Source of the DNA: JALOOE01 sp964423545
GTDB taxonomy: Bacteria; Chloroflexota; Anaerolineae; CG2-30-64-16
Assembly: GCA_964423545.1 (NCBI GenBank)
Contig: CAYRFV010000041.1
Coordinates: 1 to 28,069, forward strand
Length of the DNA stretch: 28,069 bases
Reading direction: 5' to 3'
In this document: positions 20,547-28,069 of the stretch, piece by piece
Layout of the letters: each line of letters begins with the position of its first letter
How positions within the stretch are numbered: position 1 is the first letter of the stretch
Notes under the pieces: model-generated
The model's input: only the letters and a program-made list of their open reading frames with translations
Database searches by the model: none
Told to the model about the DNA's origin: nothing
Made by a program: the position numbers and the translations under genes

Positions 20547-22657
20547 TGTCCACACCGAAACGCATTGATCGCCGAGCATTCCTGAAGGCGGGAGCGATGG
20601 CTATCGCTGCAGCCACCGCATCCGCATGCGCCGGGCAGCCTACTGCGGCGCCGGCCGCCCCCACTGCTGCGCCGCCCAAGGCGGCCGAACCGACCAAGGC
20701 GCCGGCCGCACCAACGGCTGCGCCAGCAGCCACCGCAGCCCCGGCCGCAACCAAGGCGCCGGTTGCTACGACCGCGCCAGCGGCTGCACCTGCACAATTC
20801 AAAGAAGCGCCGATGCTGGCCGAGTTGGTCAAGGCCGGCAAGCTGCCGCCTGTCGACAAGCGACTGCCGCCGACTCCGCAGGTCATCAAGCCGATCAAAG
20901 AGGTGGGGCAGTACGGCGGCACGATGCGCATTGCCATCGGCAACGCCAACGCCCTCTTCGGTGACGGTCAGGCTGTGATCGGCACCGAGCTGGTGTTGCG
21001 CATCGCGCCCGACTTCAACAGCATCACGGGCGGTCTCTTCGAGAAGTGGGAGTTCAACAAAGACGCGACCGAGCAGACCCTCTACCTGCGCAAGGGGCTG
21101 AAGTGGTCGAGTGGCGAGCCGATGACCACGCAGGACTGTCTGTTCAATTGGGAGGATGTCCAGCTCAACAAGGAGCTGAGCCCCGCCGGTCCGAGCAGCG
21201 CCTGGCGCGTCGGCAAGGACCGCACGCCGATGGAAATGACCGCGGTTGACGATTACACTCTGAAGCTGAAGTTCGTCGTGCCCTATCCGACGATCATCTT
21301 GCAGCAGGGCTTTTACAGCGGCGCTCAGCATGGCGGCATGTTTTCGCCGAAGCACTACGGCAAGCAGTTCCATCCCAAGTACGCCGACCCAGCCGCGCTC
21401 GACAAGGCGGTGAAGGACGCCAAGTTCGAGAAATGGACGCAGCTTTTCGGCGCCAAGATGCTGGTCGGCTCCACAATTCCCGCAGCAGTCGGGTTGCCGG
21501 GCATGACCGCGTTCATCCGCACCGGGGATGATCCGGCATATCACATGTACGAGCGCAATCCGTATTACTGGAAGGTGGACACTGGCGGCAACCAGCTTCC
21601 GTACATCGACAAGGTGATCGTCAACATCATCGCTGATAAGGAGCTGCTGACCACGCGGCTGCTCTCCGGAGATCTCGACTTCTCCGGCCACAGCACCTAT
21701 CTCAAGAACATGGAGCTGTACAAGAAGGCGCAGACCGACAAGAAAATCAAGATCTATATGTGGGACTCCACGTTGACCTCGGCCGTCCTGATCTACCCCA
21801 ACCTGACAGCCAAGGACAAGGAGTTGCGGGAGTTCTTCAGCCAGAAAGATGTCCGCATTGCGCTTTCGCACTCGATCAACCGCAAAGAGATCAATGACGT
21901 CGTCCACTTCGGCCTGGGCCAGCCGCGGCAGATGTCGTTGTGGCCGAACTCGATCTACTACAAGAAGGGAGATGAGGCCTGGTACATCGAGTACGATCCC
22001 AAGAAGGCGAATGATCTGATCGACAAGGCGGGCTACAGCAAGAAGGACGCCCAGGGCTACCGCCTATTCCCCTCTGGCAAGCGCATCAGCATCAGTGCCG
22101 AGTATGACCCGGAGCAAGGCGATATCGCGCCTACGTTGGAACTGTGCATCCAGTACTTCAAGGCGATCGGCATCGAGTTCACCATCAAGCCACTGAACCG
22201 GACGCTGCTGAATCAGCGCCATGTCTCTAACGATCTGCCGATGACCTTCTGGCAGGGCGATATCGGCTCCGACGTGGTCTTTCCGCTGGCCCCGAAAATC
22301 ATGCGCGGCGATACCGAGGGCAATGCTCTGGGCTGGGGCCGCGCCTGGGAAGCCTGGGAGCTCCAGAAGGGGCAGTTCCCCGATGTGGAAGAGCAACCGC
22401 CAGCGTGGGTCAAAGCCCAGTACGACGATTGGACGAAATTCCACTCGACCCTGGACGAGCAGGAGCGCGTTAAGATCATGCGCGGCCTCTTCGACCGTCT
22501 CTACGAGAACTTCCCATGCTTCGGCACGGTCGGTGTGCCGCAGGCGGTCATCATGAAGCCGGAGATTACCAACGTCCCGGAGAAGGGCGTCTGGGGCTAT
22601 GGCACGATCCGCGCCGTCCCGGTGAACCCGGAGCAGTTCTTCTTCAAGAAGGCGTAG
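20546..22657 (+). CDS. ABC transporter solute-binding lipoprotein, peptide/oligosaccharide type (SBP_bac_5)
   Basis: The 703-residue protein starts with a twin-arginine signal, DRRAFLK, ending in lipobox ASAC (Cys28), so it is exported folded by Tat and lipid-anchored. An Ala/Pro/Lys/Thr linker of about 60 residues precedes the binding domain. EVGQYGGTMRIAIG, KGLKWSSGEPMTTQDCLFNW, YERNPYYWKVD, QLPYIDKV and FFSQKDVRIALSHSINRKEIN are hallmark family-5 extracellular solute-binding motifs. Family-5 proteins carry peptides, but many Chloroflexota and Thermotogales members bind oligosaccharides; the LacI regulator and the propeller protein next door favour sugar. AAGGAGGAG precedes the ATG at 20546, and the frame is open to 20384 but overlaps the previous gene. 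Confidence 0.9.
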   Translation: MSTPKRIDRRAFLKAGAMAIAAATASACAGQPTAAPAAPTAAPPKAAEPTKAPAAPTAAPAATAAPAATKAPVATTAPAAAPAQFKEAPMLAELVKAGKLPPVDKRLPPTPQVIKPIKEVGQYGGTMRIAIGNANALFGDGQAVIGTELVLRIAPDFNSITGGLFEKWEFNKDATEQTLYLRKGLKWSSGEPMTTQDCLFNWEDVQLNKELSPAGPSSAWRVGKDRTPMEMTAVDDYTLKLKFVVPYPTIILQQGFYSGAQHGGMFSPKHYGKQFHPKYADPAALDKAVKDAKFEKWTQLFGAKMLVGSTIPAAVGLPGMTAFIRTGDDPAYHMYERNPYYWKVDTGGNQLPYIDKVIVNIIADKELLTTRLLSGDLDFSGHSTYLKNMELYKKAQTDKKIKIYMWDSTLTSAVLIYPNLTAKDKELREFFSQKDVRIALSHSINRKEINDVVHFGLGQPRQMSLWPNSIYYKKGDEAWYIEYDPKKANDLIDKAGYSKKDAQGYRLFPSGKRISISAEYDPEQGDIAPTLELCIQYFKAIGIEFTIKPLNRTLLNQRHVSNDLPMTFWQGDIGSDVVFPLAPKIMRGDTEGNALGWGRAWEAWELQKGQFPDVEEQPPAWVKAQYDDWTKFHSTLDEQERVKIMRGLFDRLYENFPCFGTVGVPQAVIMKPEITNVPEKGVWGYGTIRAVPVNPEQFFFKKA

Positions 22658-22671
22658 ACCAAAGCCGAGTG

Positions 22672-22766
22672 CTCCCTCTCCCTGCAGGGAGAAGGGAGGG
22701 GGTGAGGGGCTGCTTTGCGCGTTGGAGCGCCCCTCACCCGGGCCCTCTCCCAGTGGGGGAGAGGGG
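22672..22766. repeat. Cluster of GC-rich palindromes (dispersed-repeat type)
   Basis: Three inverted repeats follow the binding-protein stop: CTCCCTGCAGGGAG (22678-22691, perfect palindrome), GGGTGAGGGGC with GCCCCTCACCC (22700-22710 and 22729-22739), and CCCTCTCCC with GGGAGAGGG (22743-22751 and 22757-22765). Together they fill the 124-nt space before the propeller gene. Sequences of this GGGAGAGG/CCCTCACCC type are common dispersed elements in Chloroflexota and cyanobacteria. They could reduce read-through or protect the 3' end of the upstream message. The ribosome-binding region of the next gene starts immediately after. Confidence 0.8.
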
Positions 22767-22781
22767 AGGTGCGAAGAAACC

Positions 22782-23957
22782 ATGTCTACCGAACAACCTC
22801 CGATTCGCGCCATCACGGCCGGACCGAAGCACCACTGGTTCGGCTACTACGACAAGCTCCAGTTCGACCCGACCGGCCGTTTCGTGCTCGGTATGGAGGT
22901 GGACTTCGAGCATCGCTCGCCCCGTCCCGACGATGTGATCAAAGTCGGCGTGATCGATCTGGGGGACGGCGACCGCTGGACCGAGTTGGGCGAAAGTCGC
23001 GCCTGGTGCTGGCAGCAGGGCTGCATGTTGCAGTGGCTGCCCGGCTCGCGCAGCGAAGTCATCTGGAATGACCGAATCGATGACACCTTCGTCTGCCACA
23101 TCCTCGACATCCATTCCGGGCGCAAGCGGACCATTGCCGCGCCGGTCTACACGATCAGCCCGGACGGGAAACAGGCGGTGGCGCCCGACTTCCGGCGCAT
23201 CAACGACTGCCGGCCCGGCTATGGCTATACGGGCATTCCCGATCCGTATCGCGACCAGCTTGCGCCTGAACAGACCGGCATCTGGCGCGTCGACCTGACA
23301 ACCGGGGCCAGCACGCTGATCATCTCCTTCGCACAGATGGCTGCCATCCCGTCGCGGCTCGGCGACATCACGATCATGAAGCACTGGTTCAACCATCTGC
23401 TGTGGGGCCCGACGGTCGACCGCTTCGAGTTCCTCAACCGCTGGCGTGGCCCCGGCACGGTCGGCCTGCCCACGCGCATGTTCACGGCCCGACCCGATGG
23501 CTCTGACCTGCGCATTGTGGACGGCTACGGCAAGATGTCCCACTTCATCTGGCGCGATCCCGCCCACATCCTGGGGTGGTCGTGGCATCCATCTCACGGC
23601 GATGCTTTCTACCTCTATGCGGATGATGGCTGCGAGCAGCCGGAGGCAGTCGGGCTGGGCGTGATGACCGAGAACGGGCATTGTACGTATCTGCCGGGGA
23701 ACGAATGGATCCTGAACGACACTTATCCGGACCCGCAACGGCTGCAGCATCTCTATCTGTACCACATCGGCACCGGGCGACGCATTCCACTCGGCGATCT
23801 CTACACCGGGCCGGAGTATGTCGGTGAGTGGCGCTGTGATCTGCACCCACGCTTCAGTCCCGACGGCCGATTCGTCACCATCGACTCCAACCACGGAGGC
23901 AATGGCCGGCAGATCTATCTGCTGGAGATCGGCGAGATCGTGGATTCGATCAGGTGA
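22782..23957 (+). CDS. Beta-propeller protein distantly like oligogalacturonate lyases (PL22/TolB-like)
   Basis: The 391-residue protein has no signal peptide and shows repeated blades: YDKLQFDPTGRFVLGM, YTISPDGKQAV, TRMFTARPDGSDLRI, SHFIWRDPAHILGWSW and LHPRFSPDGRFVTIDS, each with the FSPDG/RPDG turn typical of TolB-like propellers. Conserved-looking polar clusters are KHWFNHLLW, NGHCTYLPGNEWILNDTYPD and WRCDLHPRF, a pattern seen in an uncharacterised family related to PL22 oligogalacturonate lyases, whose active sites use His, Arg and a metal. The role could be cleavage of a sugar acid taken up by the adjacent transporter. The ATG at 22782 is chosen as the first after the palindromes. Family resemblance is clear; reaction is inferred. 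Confidence 0.65.
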   Translation: MSTEQPPIRAITAGPKHHWFGYYDKLQFDPTGRFVLGMEVDFEHRSPRPDDVIKVGVIDLGDGDRWTELGESRAWCWQQGCMLQWLPGSRSEVIWNDRIDDTFVCHILDIHSGRKRTIAAPVYTISPDGKQAVAPDFRRINDCRPGYGYTGIPDPYRDQLAPEQTGIWRVDLTTGASTLIISFAQMAAIPSRLGDITIMKHWFNHLLWGPTVDRFEFLNRWRGPGTVGLPTRMFTARPDGSDLRIVDGYGKMSHFIWRDPAHILGWSWHPSHGDAFYLYADDGCEQPEAVGLGVMTENGHCTYLPGNEWILNDTYPDPQRLQHLYLYHIGTGRRIPLGDLYTGPEYVGEWRCDLHPRFSPDGRFVTIDSNHGGNGRQIYLLEIGEIVDSIR

Positions 23958-24320
23958 AGGCAGCGTCTGCTGTGATCCGCTGAACAGGCGCACGACGCCG
24001 ACCGCTGACCACTGCAGGCCCAATCCAGCCGAAGCATTGCTAGTGGTCGGCCAGCCGTGATTTGACAGGGTGGTAGTGACGACTTCAGTCGTTTTCGTGC
24101 CGGACCAGCGACTGAAGCCGCTACTACGAACTCATCACTTGATCATTGACAGACTACTGGCTCAGCAGCCAGTGGTCGCGTCGTTCTGAGACGAAAGTCG
24201 ACCGGGCCAGTCCGGCGCTCCGGTGTTCTCGACCTATCGGGGCGTCCTCGTCCTCGCCTATGTCGCCTGCGCCATGGGCGGCTATTCTGAAGCCGGGTTC
24301 TGCAAACCAAGGGCGTCATC
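23958..24320. other. 363-bp intergenic region without a gene
   Basis: No convincing gene is seen between the propeller protein and the first permease. The region holds the 55-bp inverted-repeat element described separately, a perfect 7-bp hairpin ACTGGCT-CAGC-AGCCAGT (24156-24173), and repeated AGTGGTCG (24042-24049, 24171-24178). No clear promoter was found, so the permease genes may be transcribed from the LacI promoter. Confidence 0.6.
24073..24127. repeat. Inverted-repeat element, possible MITE
   Basis: Left arm 24073-24091 (GTAGTGACGACTTCAGTCG) and right arm 24109-24127 (CGACTGAAGCCGCTACTAC) pair over 19 bp with two mismatches around a 17-nt loop. This resembles short inverted-repeat elements common in Roseiflexus and Chloroflexus genomes (recognised from memory, not searched). 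There is no transposase nearby. Confidence 0.7.
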
Positions 24321-25313
24321 ATGCGAACGTACCTCTTCAAGCGCATCCTGCAGAGCATCCCGATACTGATCGGAATCTCCATCATTTCATTTGCGATCAT
24401 CCAGCTGCCGCCAGGCGACTATCTGACGACCTATGTCAACAATCTGCGCGCTCAAGGCGACGTGATCGGTGATGAGCAGGTCAAGGCGCTCGAGGCGCAG
24501 TACGGCCTCGATCAGCCGATGTATGTCCAATACTGGAAGTGGATCAGCAACTTCTTGCGCGGGGAGATGGGCCAGTCGTTCTACTGGAACAAGCCGGTGA
24601 ACGAGCTCATCGGCGAGCGCATCGCCCTGAGCATCGCAATCGCCCTGTTTTCGCTGGTGCTGACCTACTCGATCGCCATCCCGTTGGGTCTCTATTCCGC
24701 AGTGCGCCAGTATACGCTCACGGACAACATCCTGACAGTGTTCGCGTTCATCGGCGTGGGGATGCCCTCATTCCTGATCGCGCTCGTGCTGATGTACTAT
24801 GGCTCGGCCTACTTCGGGCTGAGCGCAGGCGGTCTCTTCTCGCCCGAGTATCTCGAGGCGCCCTGGAGCCTGGCGCGCGTGGTCGACCTTGTCAAGCATC
24901 TGTGGCTGCCGGCGCTGATCATCGGCATCTCCGGCACGGCTGGCACGATTCGCGTGATGCGCGCGACCACCCTGGATGAGCTGAGCCGGCCCTATGTGGA
25001 GGCCGCGCGCGCGCGCGGCCTCACGGAGCGCGTGGCCGTGCTGCGCTATCCGGCCCGTGTGGCGCTCAACCCCATCATGAGCACGATCGGCTGGCAGCTG
25101 CCGGCGATCGTCTCCGGCGAGACGATCGTGTCTCTAGTGCTCGGTCTGCCCACCTGTGGCCCGTTGCTTTACACTGCTCTGGTCACGCAGGACATGTTCC
25201 TTGCCGCGAGCTTCATCATGATTCTAAGCATCCTGACGGTGCTCGGCACACTTCTTTCGGACCTTTTGCTGGCCTGGATCGATCCACGCATCCGGTTCGG
25301 AGGGCTTCAATAG
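24321..25313 (+). CDS. ABC transporter permease, DppB/OppB type
   Basis: The 330-residue protein starts MRTYLFKRILQSIPILIGIS, the typical first helix of OppB/DppB permeases, and has about six transmembrane segments. The EAA loop that contacts the ATPase is EAARARGLTERVAVLRYPAR near residues 230-250, followed by ALNPIMSTIGWQLPAIVSGE as in the family. It pairs with the downstream permease to form the membrane channel for the substrate held by the family-5 binding protein. The next gene starts 1 nt after its stop, so they are surely co-translated. Confidence 0.92.
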   Translation: MRTYLFKRILQSIPILIGISIISFAIIQLPPGDYLTTYVNNLRAQGDVIGDEQVKALEAQYGLDQPMYVQYWKWISNFLRGEMGQSFYWNKPVNELIGERIALSIAIALFSLVLTYSIAIPLGLYSAVRQYTLTDNILTVFAFIGVGMPSFLIALVLMYYGSAYFGLSAGGLFSPEYLEAPWSLARVVDLVKHLWLPALIIGISGTAGTIRVMRATTLDELSRPYVEAARARGLTERVAVLRYPARVALNPIMSTIGWQLPAIVSGETIVSLVLGLPTCGPLLYTALVTQDMFLAASFIMILSILTVLGTLLSDLLLAWIDPRIRFGGLQ

Positions 25314-25314
25314 C

Positions 25315-26481
25315 ATGGCTGAAACGACCTCCTTGCCATCGCCGGACGAATCCACTCCGGCCATGAGCCTCACCGAAGGCAAATCAGGCCGCTCGATCCG
25401 GCTGCTGACGCATCGACAGCTCGTTCTGATGCGCTTCCGCAAGAACCGGCTGGCTGTATTGGGCCTTATCGTTCTGGCCCTGCTCTACCTCCAGACGATC
25501 TTCTGCGAGTTCCTGGCGCCTTACGATCCCAATCGCCGCTTCCAGGGATATGTGCACGTTCCTCCGAGCGTGCTCCACCTGCGGACCGCCGATGGTCAGT
25601 GGAGCCGGCCGTTCATCTACAAGGTGGAGCGGAAGACCGATCCGAAAACGTTCGAGCGCACCTATGCGGCTGACACATCGACGCCTTACCCGATCAAGTT
25701 CTTCGTGCGGGGCGATCCGTATGTCATGTGGGGGTTCATCCATAGCGATCTGCACTTGTTCGGCGTGGACCAGGCCGCGGAGCCGTTCACGCTCCTGGGC
25801 GGCGACGCCATGGGGCGCGACCTGCTGAGCCGGGTCTTCTATGGCGGCCGCATTTCGCTCTCGATTCCGCTGCTGGGGGTCCTGCTGAGCCTGATCATCG
25901 GCCTGACGTTGGGCGGCATTTCAGGCTACTACGGCGGCGTGGTGGATAATGTCGTCCAGCGTATGATCGAGTTGATCCGCTCTATCCCGACCATCCCGCT
26001 CTGGATGGGCCTGGCGGCAGCTTTGCCGCCGACCTGGCCGCAACTGCGCGTCTATGTCGCTATCACCATTATCCTTTCGTTTGTCGGTTGGACGACCCTG
26101 GCACGCGTGATTCGCGGCAAGTTCCTGGCGCTGCGCGAGGAGGACTTTGTCCTGGCCGCGCTCCAGGCCGGCGCCCGGGCAGGGTTCGTGATCCGAGAGC
26201 ATCTCATTCCGTCGTTCGCCAGCTATATCCTGGTTTACCTCACCCTGGCCATCCCAGGGCTGATCATCGGCGAGACGAGCCTCAGCTTCCTGGGTCTCGG
26301 TCTGGTTCCTCCGACGATCAGTTGGGGCGTGCTGCTCAGGGACGCACAGAAGGTGGCGGAAGTTGCCCTGCATCCCTGGATCCTGACGCCGGCGATCTTC
26401 GTTTTGGCGACCGTTATGGCGTTCAACTTCCTGGGCGACGGGCTGCGCGATGCAGCGGATCCGTACAGCCAGAAGACGTAA
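25315..26481 (+). CDS. ABC transporter permease, DppC/OppC type, with large insertion
   Basis: The 388-residue protein has an N-terminal tail, a first helix at NRLAVLGLIVLALLYLQTIF, and then a hydrophilic stretch of roughly 100 residues (YVHVPPSVLHLR to FIHSDLHLFGVD) before GGDAMGRDLLSRVFYGGRIS, the standard DppC motif. The remaining helices and the EAA-type loop (FVLAALQAGARAGFVIREH) are normal, ending in the family's LGDGLRDAADPYSQ. The insertion makes it about 90 residues longer than classical DppC and lies on the outer face, where it may help dock the solute-binding protein. It begins 1 nt after the first permease. Confidence 0.92.
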   Translation: MAETTSLPSPDESTPAMSLTEGKSGRSIRLLTHRQLVLMRFRKNRLAVLGLIVLALLYLQTIFCEFLAPYDPNRRFQGYVHVPPSVLHLRTADGQWSRPFIYKVERKTDPKTFERTYAADTSTPYPIKFFVRGDPYVMWGFIHSDLHLFGVDQAAEPFTLLGGDAMGRDLLSRVFYGGRISLSIPLLGVLLSLIIGLTLGGISGYYGGVVDNVVQRMIELIRSIPTIPLWMGLAAALPPTWPQLRVYVAITIILSFVGWTTLARVIRGKFLALREEDFVLAALQAGARAGFVIREHLIPSFASYILVYLTLAIPGLIIGETSLSFLGLGLVPPTISWGVLLRDAQKVAEVALHPWILTPAIFVLATVMAFNFLGDGLRDAADPYSQKT

Positions 26482-26521
26482 TGCGAGGGGGTGCGCGCTG
26501 AGCGCCTCAGGTGCCTGTTAC

Positions 26522-27550
26522 ATGCCAGACAACAACACACTGATCGAAGTGAGAGACCTCAAGACCTACTTCTTCCTCACCGAGGGCATGGTGCGCGCCG
26601 TGGATGGGGTGAGCTTCAGCATCGGCCGGGGCCGGACCATGGGTGTGGTGGGCGAGAGCGGATGCGGGAAGAGCGTGACAGCCCGTTCGATCATGAACAT
26701 GGTGCGCAGACCGGGACGCACTGTGGGCGGCGAGGTGCTCTACCACCGCCAACAGGCGGATGGCGGCGGCGAGGAGATCATCGACCTCCTGACGCTCCCC
26801 GCCATGGGGTCCACCATGCGCGCGATCCGCGGCGGCGAGTTCGCCATGATCTTTCAGGAGCCGCGCGCGTCCCTCAGTCCGGTGCATAGCATCGGCACGC
26901 AGATCATCGAGGCGATCCGCCTGCATCGCCCGATCAGCAAGGAAGAGGCGCGCGGGCACGCCATCGAAATGTTGCGCAGCGTGAAAATACCGCGGCCCGA
27001 GCAGATCATCGACGCCTATCCGCATCAGCTCAGCGGCGGCATGTGCCAGCGGGCAATGATCGGGCTGGCCCTGGCATGCCAGCCGGCGTTGCTCATCGCC
27101 GACGAGCCGACGACAGCCCTCGATGTGACCACAGAGGCGCAAATCCTCGATCTGATGCGGGAACTGCAGGCCGATTTCAGCACGGCGATCATGTACATCA
27201 CACACAACCTGGCCGTGGTGGCAGAGATCGCGCGCGACGTGATGGTCATGTATATGGGCAAGGATGTGGAATACGCCCCGGTGGATGCGATGTTCTATGA
27301 TCCCAAGCATCCCTACACGGTGGCGCTGCTCTCATCCATTCCGCGTATCGATGCCGAGCGCGACATGCTGGCGACGCTGCCCGGCACCATTCCCGATCCC
27401 TACGCGCTGCCGACCGGCTGCCCCTTCCATCCTCGCTGCGTCTCGCGCATGGCCGTCTGCAGCGAGCAGGTCGAAGTTCCCTACATCGAGGTGGCGCCTG
27501 GGCATCGGGTGCGGTGCCATCTGTACGCAGCGGGCAGGAAGACAGCATGA
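26522..27550 (+). CDS. ABC transporter ATPase, DppD/OppD type
   Basis: The 342-residue ATPase has all motor motifs: Walker A GESGCGKSVT, Q-loop MIFQEP, signature LSGGMCQRAMIGLALA (Met in place of the common Gln), Walker B LLIADEPTTALDV and H-loop ITHN. The C-terminal region after HPYTVALLSSIP is the oligopeptide-type domain, with GCPFHPRCVSRM and further Cys residues, which in relatives can hold an Fe-S cluster. The ATG at 26522 is chosen; the frame is open to 26450 inside the permease gene. It works as a heterodimer with the ATPase that follows, powering uptake through the two permeases. Confidence 0.93.
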   Translation: MPDNNTLIEVRDLKTYFFLTEGMVRAVDGVSFSIGRGRTMGVVGESGCGKSVTARSIMNMVRRPGRTVGGEVLYHRQQADGGGEEIIDLLTLPAMGSTMRAIRGGEFAMIFQEPRASLSPVHSIGTQIIEAIRLHRPISKEEARGHAIEMLRSVKIPRPEQIIDAYPHQLSGGMCQRAMIGLALACQPALLIADEPTTALDVTTEAQILDLMRELQADFSTAIMYITHNLAVVAEIARDVMVMYMGKDVEYAPVDAMFYDPKHPYTVALLSSIPRIDAERDMLATLPGTIPDPYALPTGCPFHPRCVSRMAVCSEQVEVPYIEVAPGHRVRCHLYAAGRKTA

Positions 27551-27627
27551 ACAGACCAGCCTGTCGACCCACTATCGCCCAGGCGGGACGCTGCTCGCTT
27601 CATCCGGCAGAGCAGGAGCGTCACTGA
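27547..27627 (+). CDS. 26-codon mini-ORF bridging the two ATPase genes
   Basis: ATGA at 27547-27550 overlaps the stop of the first ATPase, and the ORF ends with TGA at 27625-27627, whose last base is the A of the next ATG (TGATG). The 26-residue product, MNRPACRPTIAQAGRCSLH and a few more residues, shows no domain. Its perfect tiling suggests a role in translational coupling between the ATPases. It may equally be chance. Confidence 0.35.
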   Translation: MNRPACRPTIAQAGRCSLHPAEQERH

Positions 27628-28069
27628 TGCCATCAGCGACTCGACCAGATGCCCTAGACAACATTCCTTTGCTGGAAGTGCACGATCTGAAGAAGCACTT
27701 CCCGATCACCAAAGGGCTCTTTTCCTCGGTGCAGGGCTACGTCAAGGCGGTGGACGGCGTCAGCTTCACCATTCCCCGCGGCCAGGTGCTGGGATTGGTC
27801 GGTGAAAGCGGCTGCGGCAAGACCACCGTCGGCCGGATGATTATGCGCCTCTACCGGCCCACGGCGGGCCAGATTCTTGTCCACATGGGTGCTCCGGCCG
27901 GGGCGGCAACCGATATCGCCAACTTGAGCTCGGATGCGCTGATGCCGTTCCGGCGCCAGATGCAGATGATCTTCCAGGATCCCTTCACGTCGCTGAACCC
28001 GCGCAAGACGATCCTGGACATTGTCGGCGAGCCGCTGCGCATCCACGGATTGGCCTCGGGCAAAGCCTT
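27627..28069 (+). CDS. ABC transporter ATPase, DppF/OppF type, 3' end outside window
   Basis: From the ATG at 27627 the first 147 codons are present and the rest is cut by the window end. LLEVHDLKKHFPITKGLF is the typical DppF/OppF start, YVKAVDGVSFTIPRGQVLGLVGESGCGKTT holds Walker A, and QMQMIFQDPFTSLNPRKTI is the Q-loop with the family's FQDPxxSLNPR. The signature and Walker B lie beyond the window. AGGAG is located 9 nt before the ATG. It completes the five-part Dpp/Opp-type importer with the binding protein, two permeases and first ATPase. Confidence 0.92.
   Translation, partial: MPSATRPDALDNIPLLEVHDLKKHFPITKGLFSSVQGYVKAVDGVSFTIPRGQVLGLVGESGCGKTTVGRMIMRLYRPTAGQILVHMGAPAGAATDIANLSSDALMPFRRQMQMIFQDPFTSLNPRKTILDIVGEPLRIHGLASGKA

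Noticed and set aside
24146..24472. Small ORF in the intergenic region before the permease
   Set aside because: It overlaps the permease start in another frame and has Arg/Ser-rich composition without homology signals.

Overview
The window is GC-rich bacterial DNA, most likely from a Chloroflexota member (inference). The lipoproteins carry long Ala/Pro/Thr linkers, intergenic spaces are full of GC-rich palindromic repeats, and one inverted-repeat element resembles those of Roseiflexus-like genomes. A run of exactly 100 N at 8072-8171 marks a scaffold gap, so this is a draft or metagenome assembly. Both window ends cut genes.

Layout. (1) 1-845, minus: a lipid-anchored mono-haem cytochrome c, cut by the window edge. 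(2) 936-6937, plus: a promoter followed by a compact seven-gene operon. It holds three radical SAM proteins (two or three with SPASM-like cysteine tails), a class I methyltransferase, an eroded Nudix-like ORF, a DUF2064/TIGR04282-type transferase and a GT2 glycosyltransferase. This looks like a biosynthetic or modification cluster of unknown product and is the most novel unit here. (3) 6967-15310, minus: a UroD-superfamily protein, two endonuclease/exonuclease/phosphatase (EEP) proteins, a TMEM175-type channel, an exported SagB-type nitroreductase, a frameshifted small gene, a cupin, an RNB-domain ribonuclease and a methyltransferase. (4) 15763-18795, plus: two more divergent UroD-superfamily proteins and a GNAT acetyltransferase. 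(5) 18815-28069, plus: a strong promoter with a LacI-type operator, a LacI regulator, a DcrB/PsbP-like protein, a Tat lipoprotein solute-binding protein, a beta-propeller protein resembling oligogalacturonate lyases, two Dpp/Opp-type permeases and two ATPases (the last cut by the window end). Region 5 reads as a LacI-controlled oligosaccharide uptake and processing locus.

Repeats are the second theme. Two tandem arrays (8172-8280, period 41; 15400-15579, period 33) share one 8-bp-stem, 3-nt-loop hairpin and differ by a compensatory base pair. Short tandem duplications also sit at many gene junctions. One 13-bp duplication at 3024-3049 is all that keeps the methyltransferase and the second radical SAM protein from being one fused reading frame.

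Start sites were chosen from Shine-Dalgarno matches and overlaps, often downstream of the longest possible ORF. No tRNA, rRNA, CRISPR array, insertion sequence with transposase, or prophage was seen.
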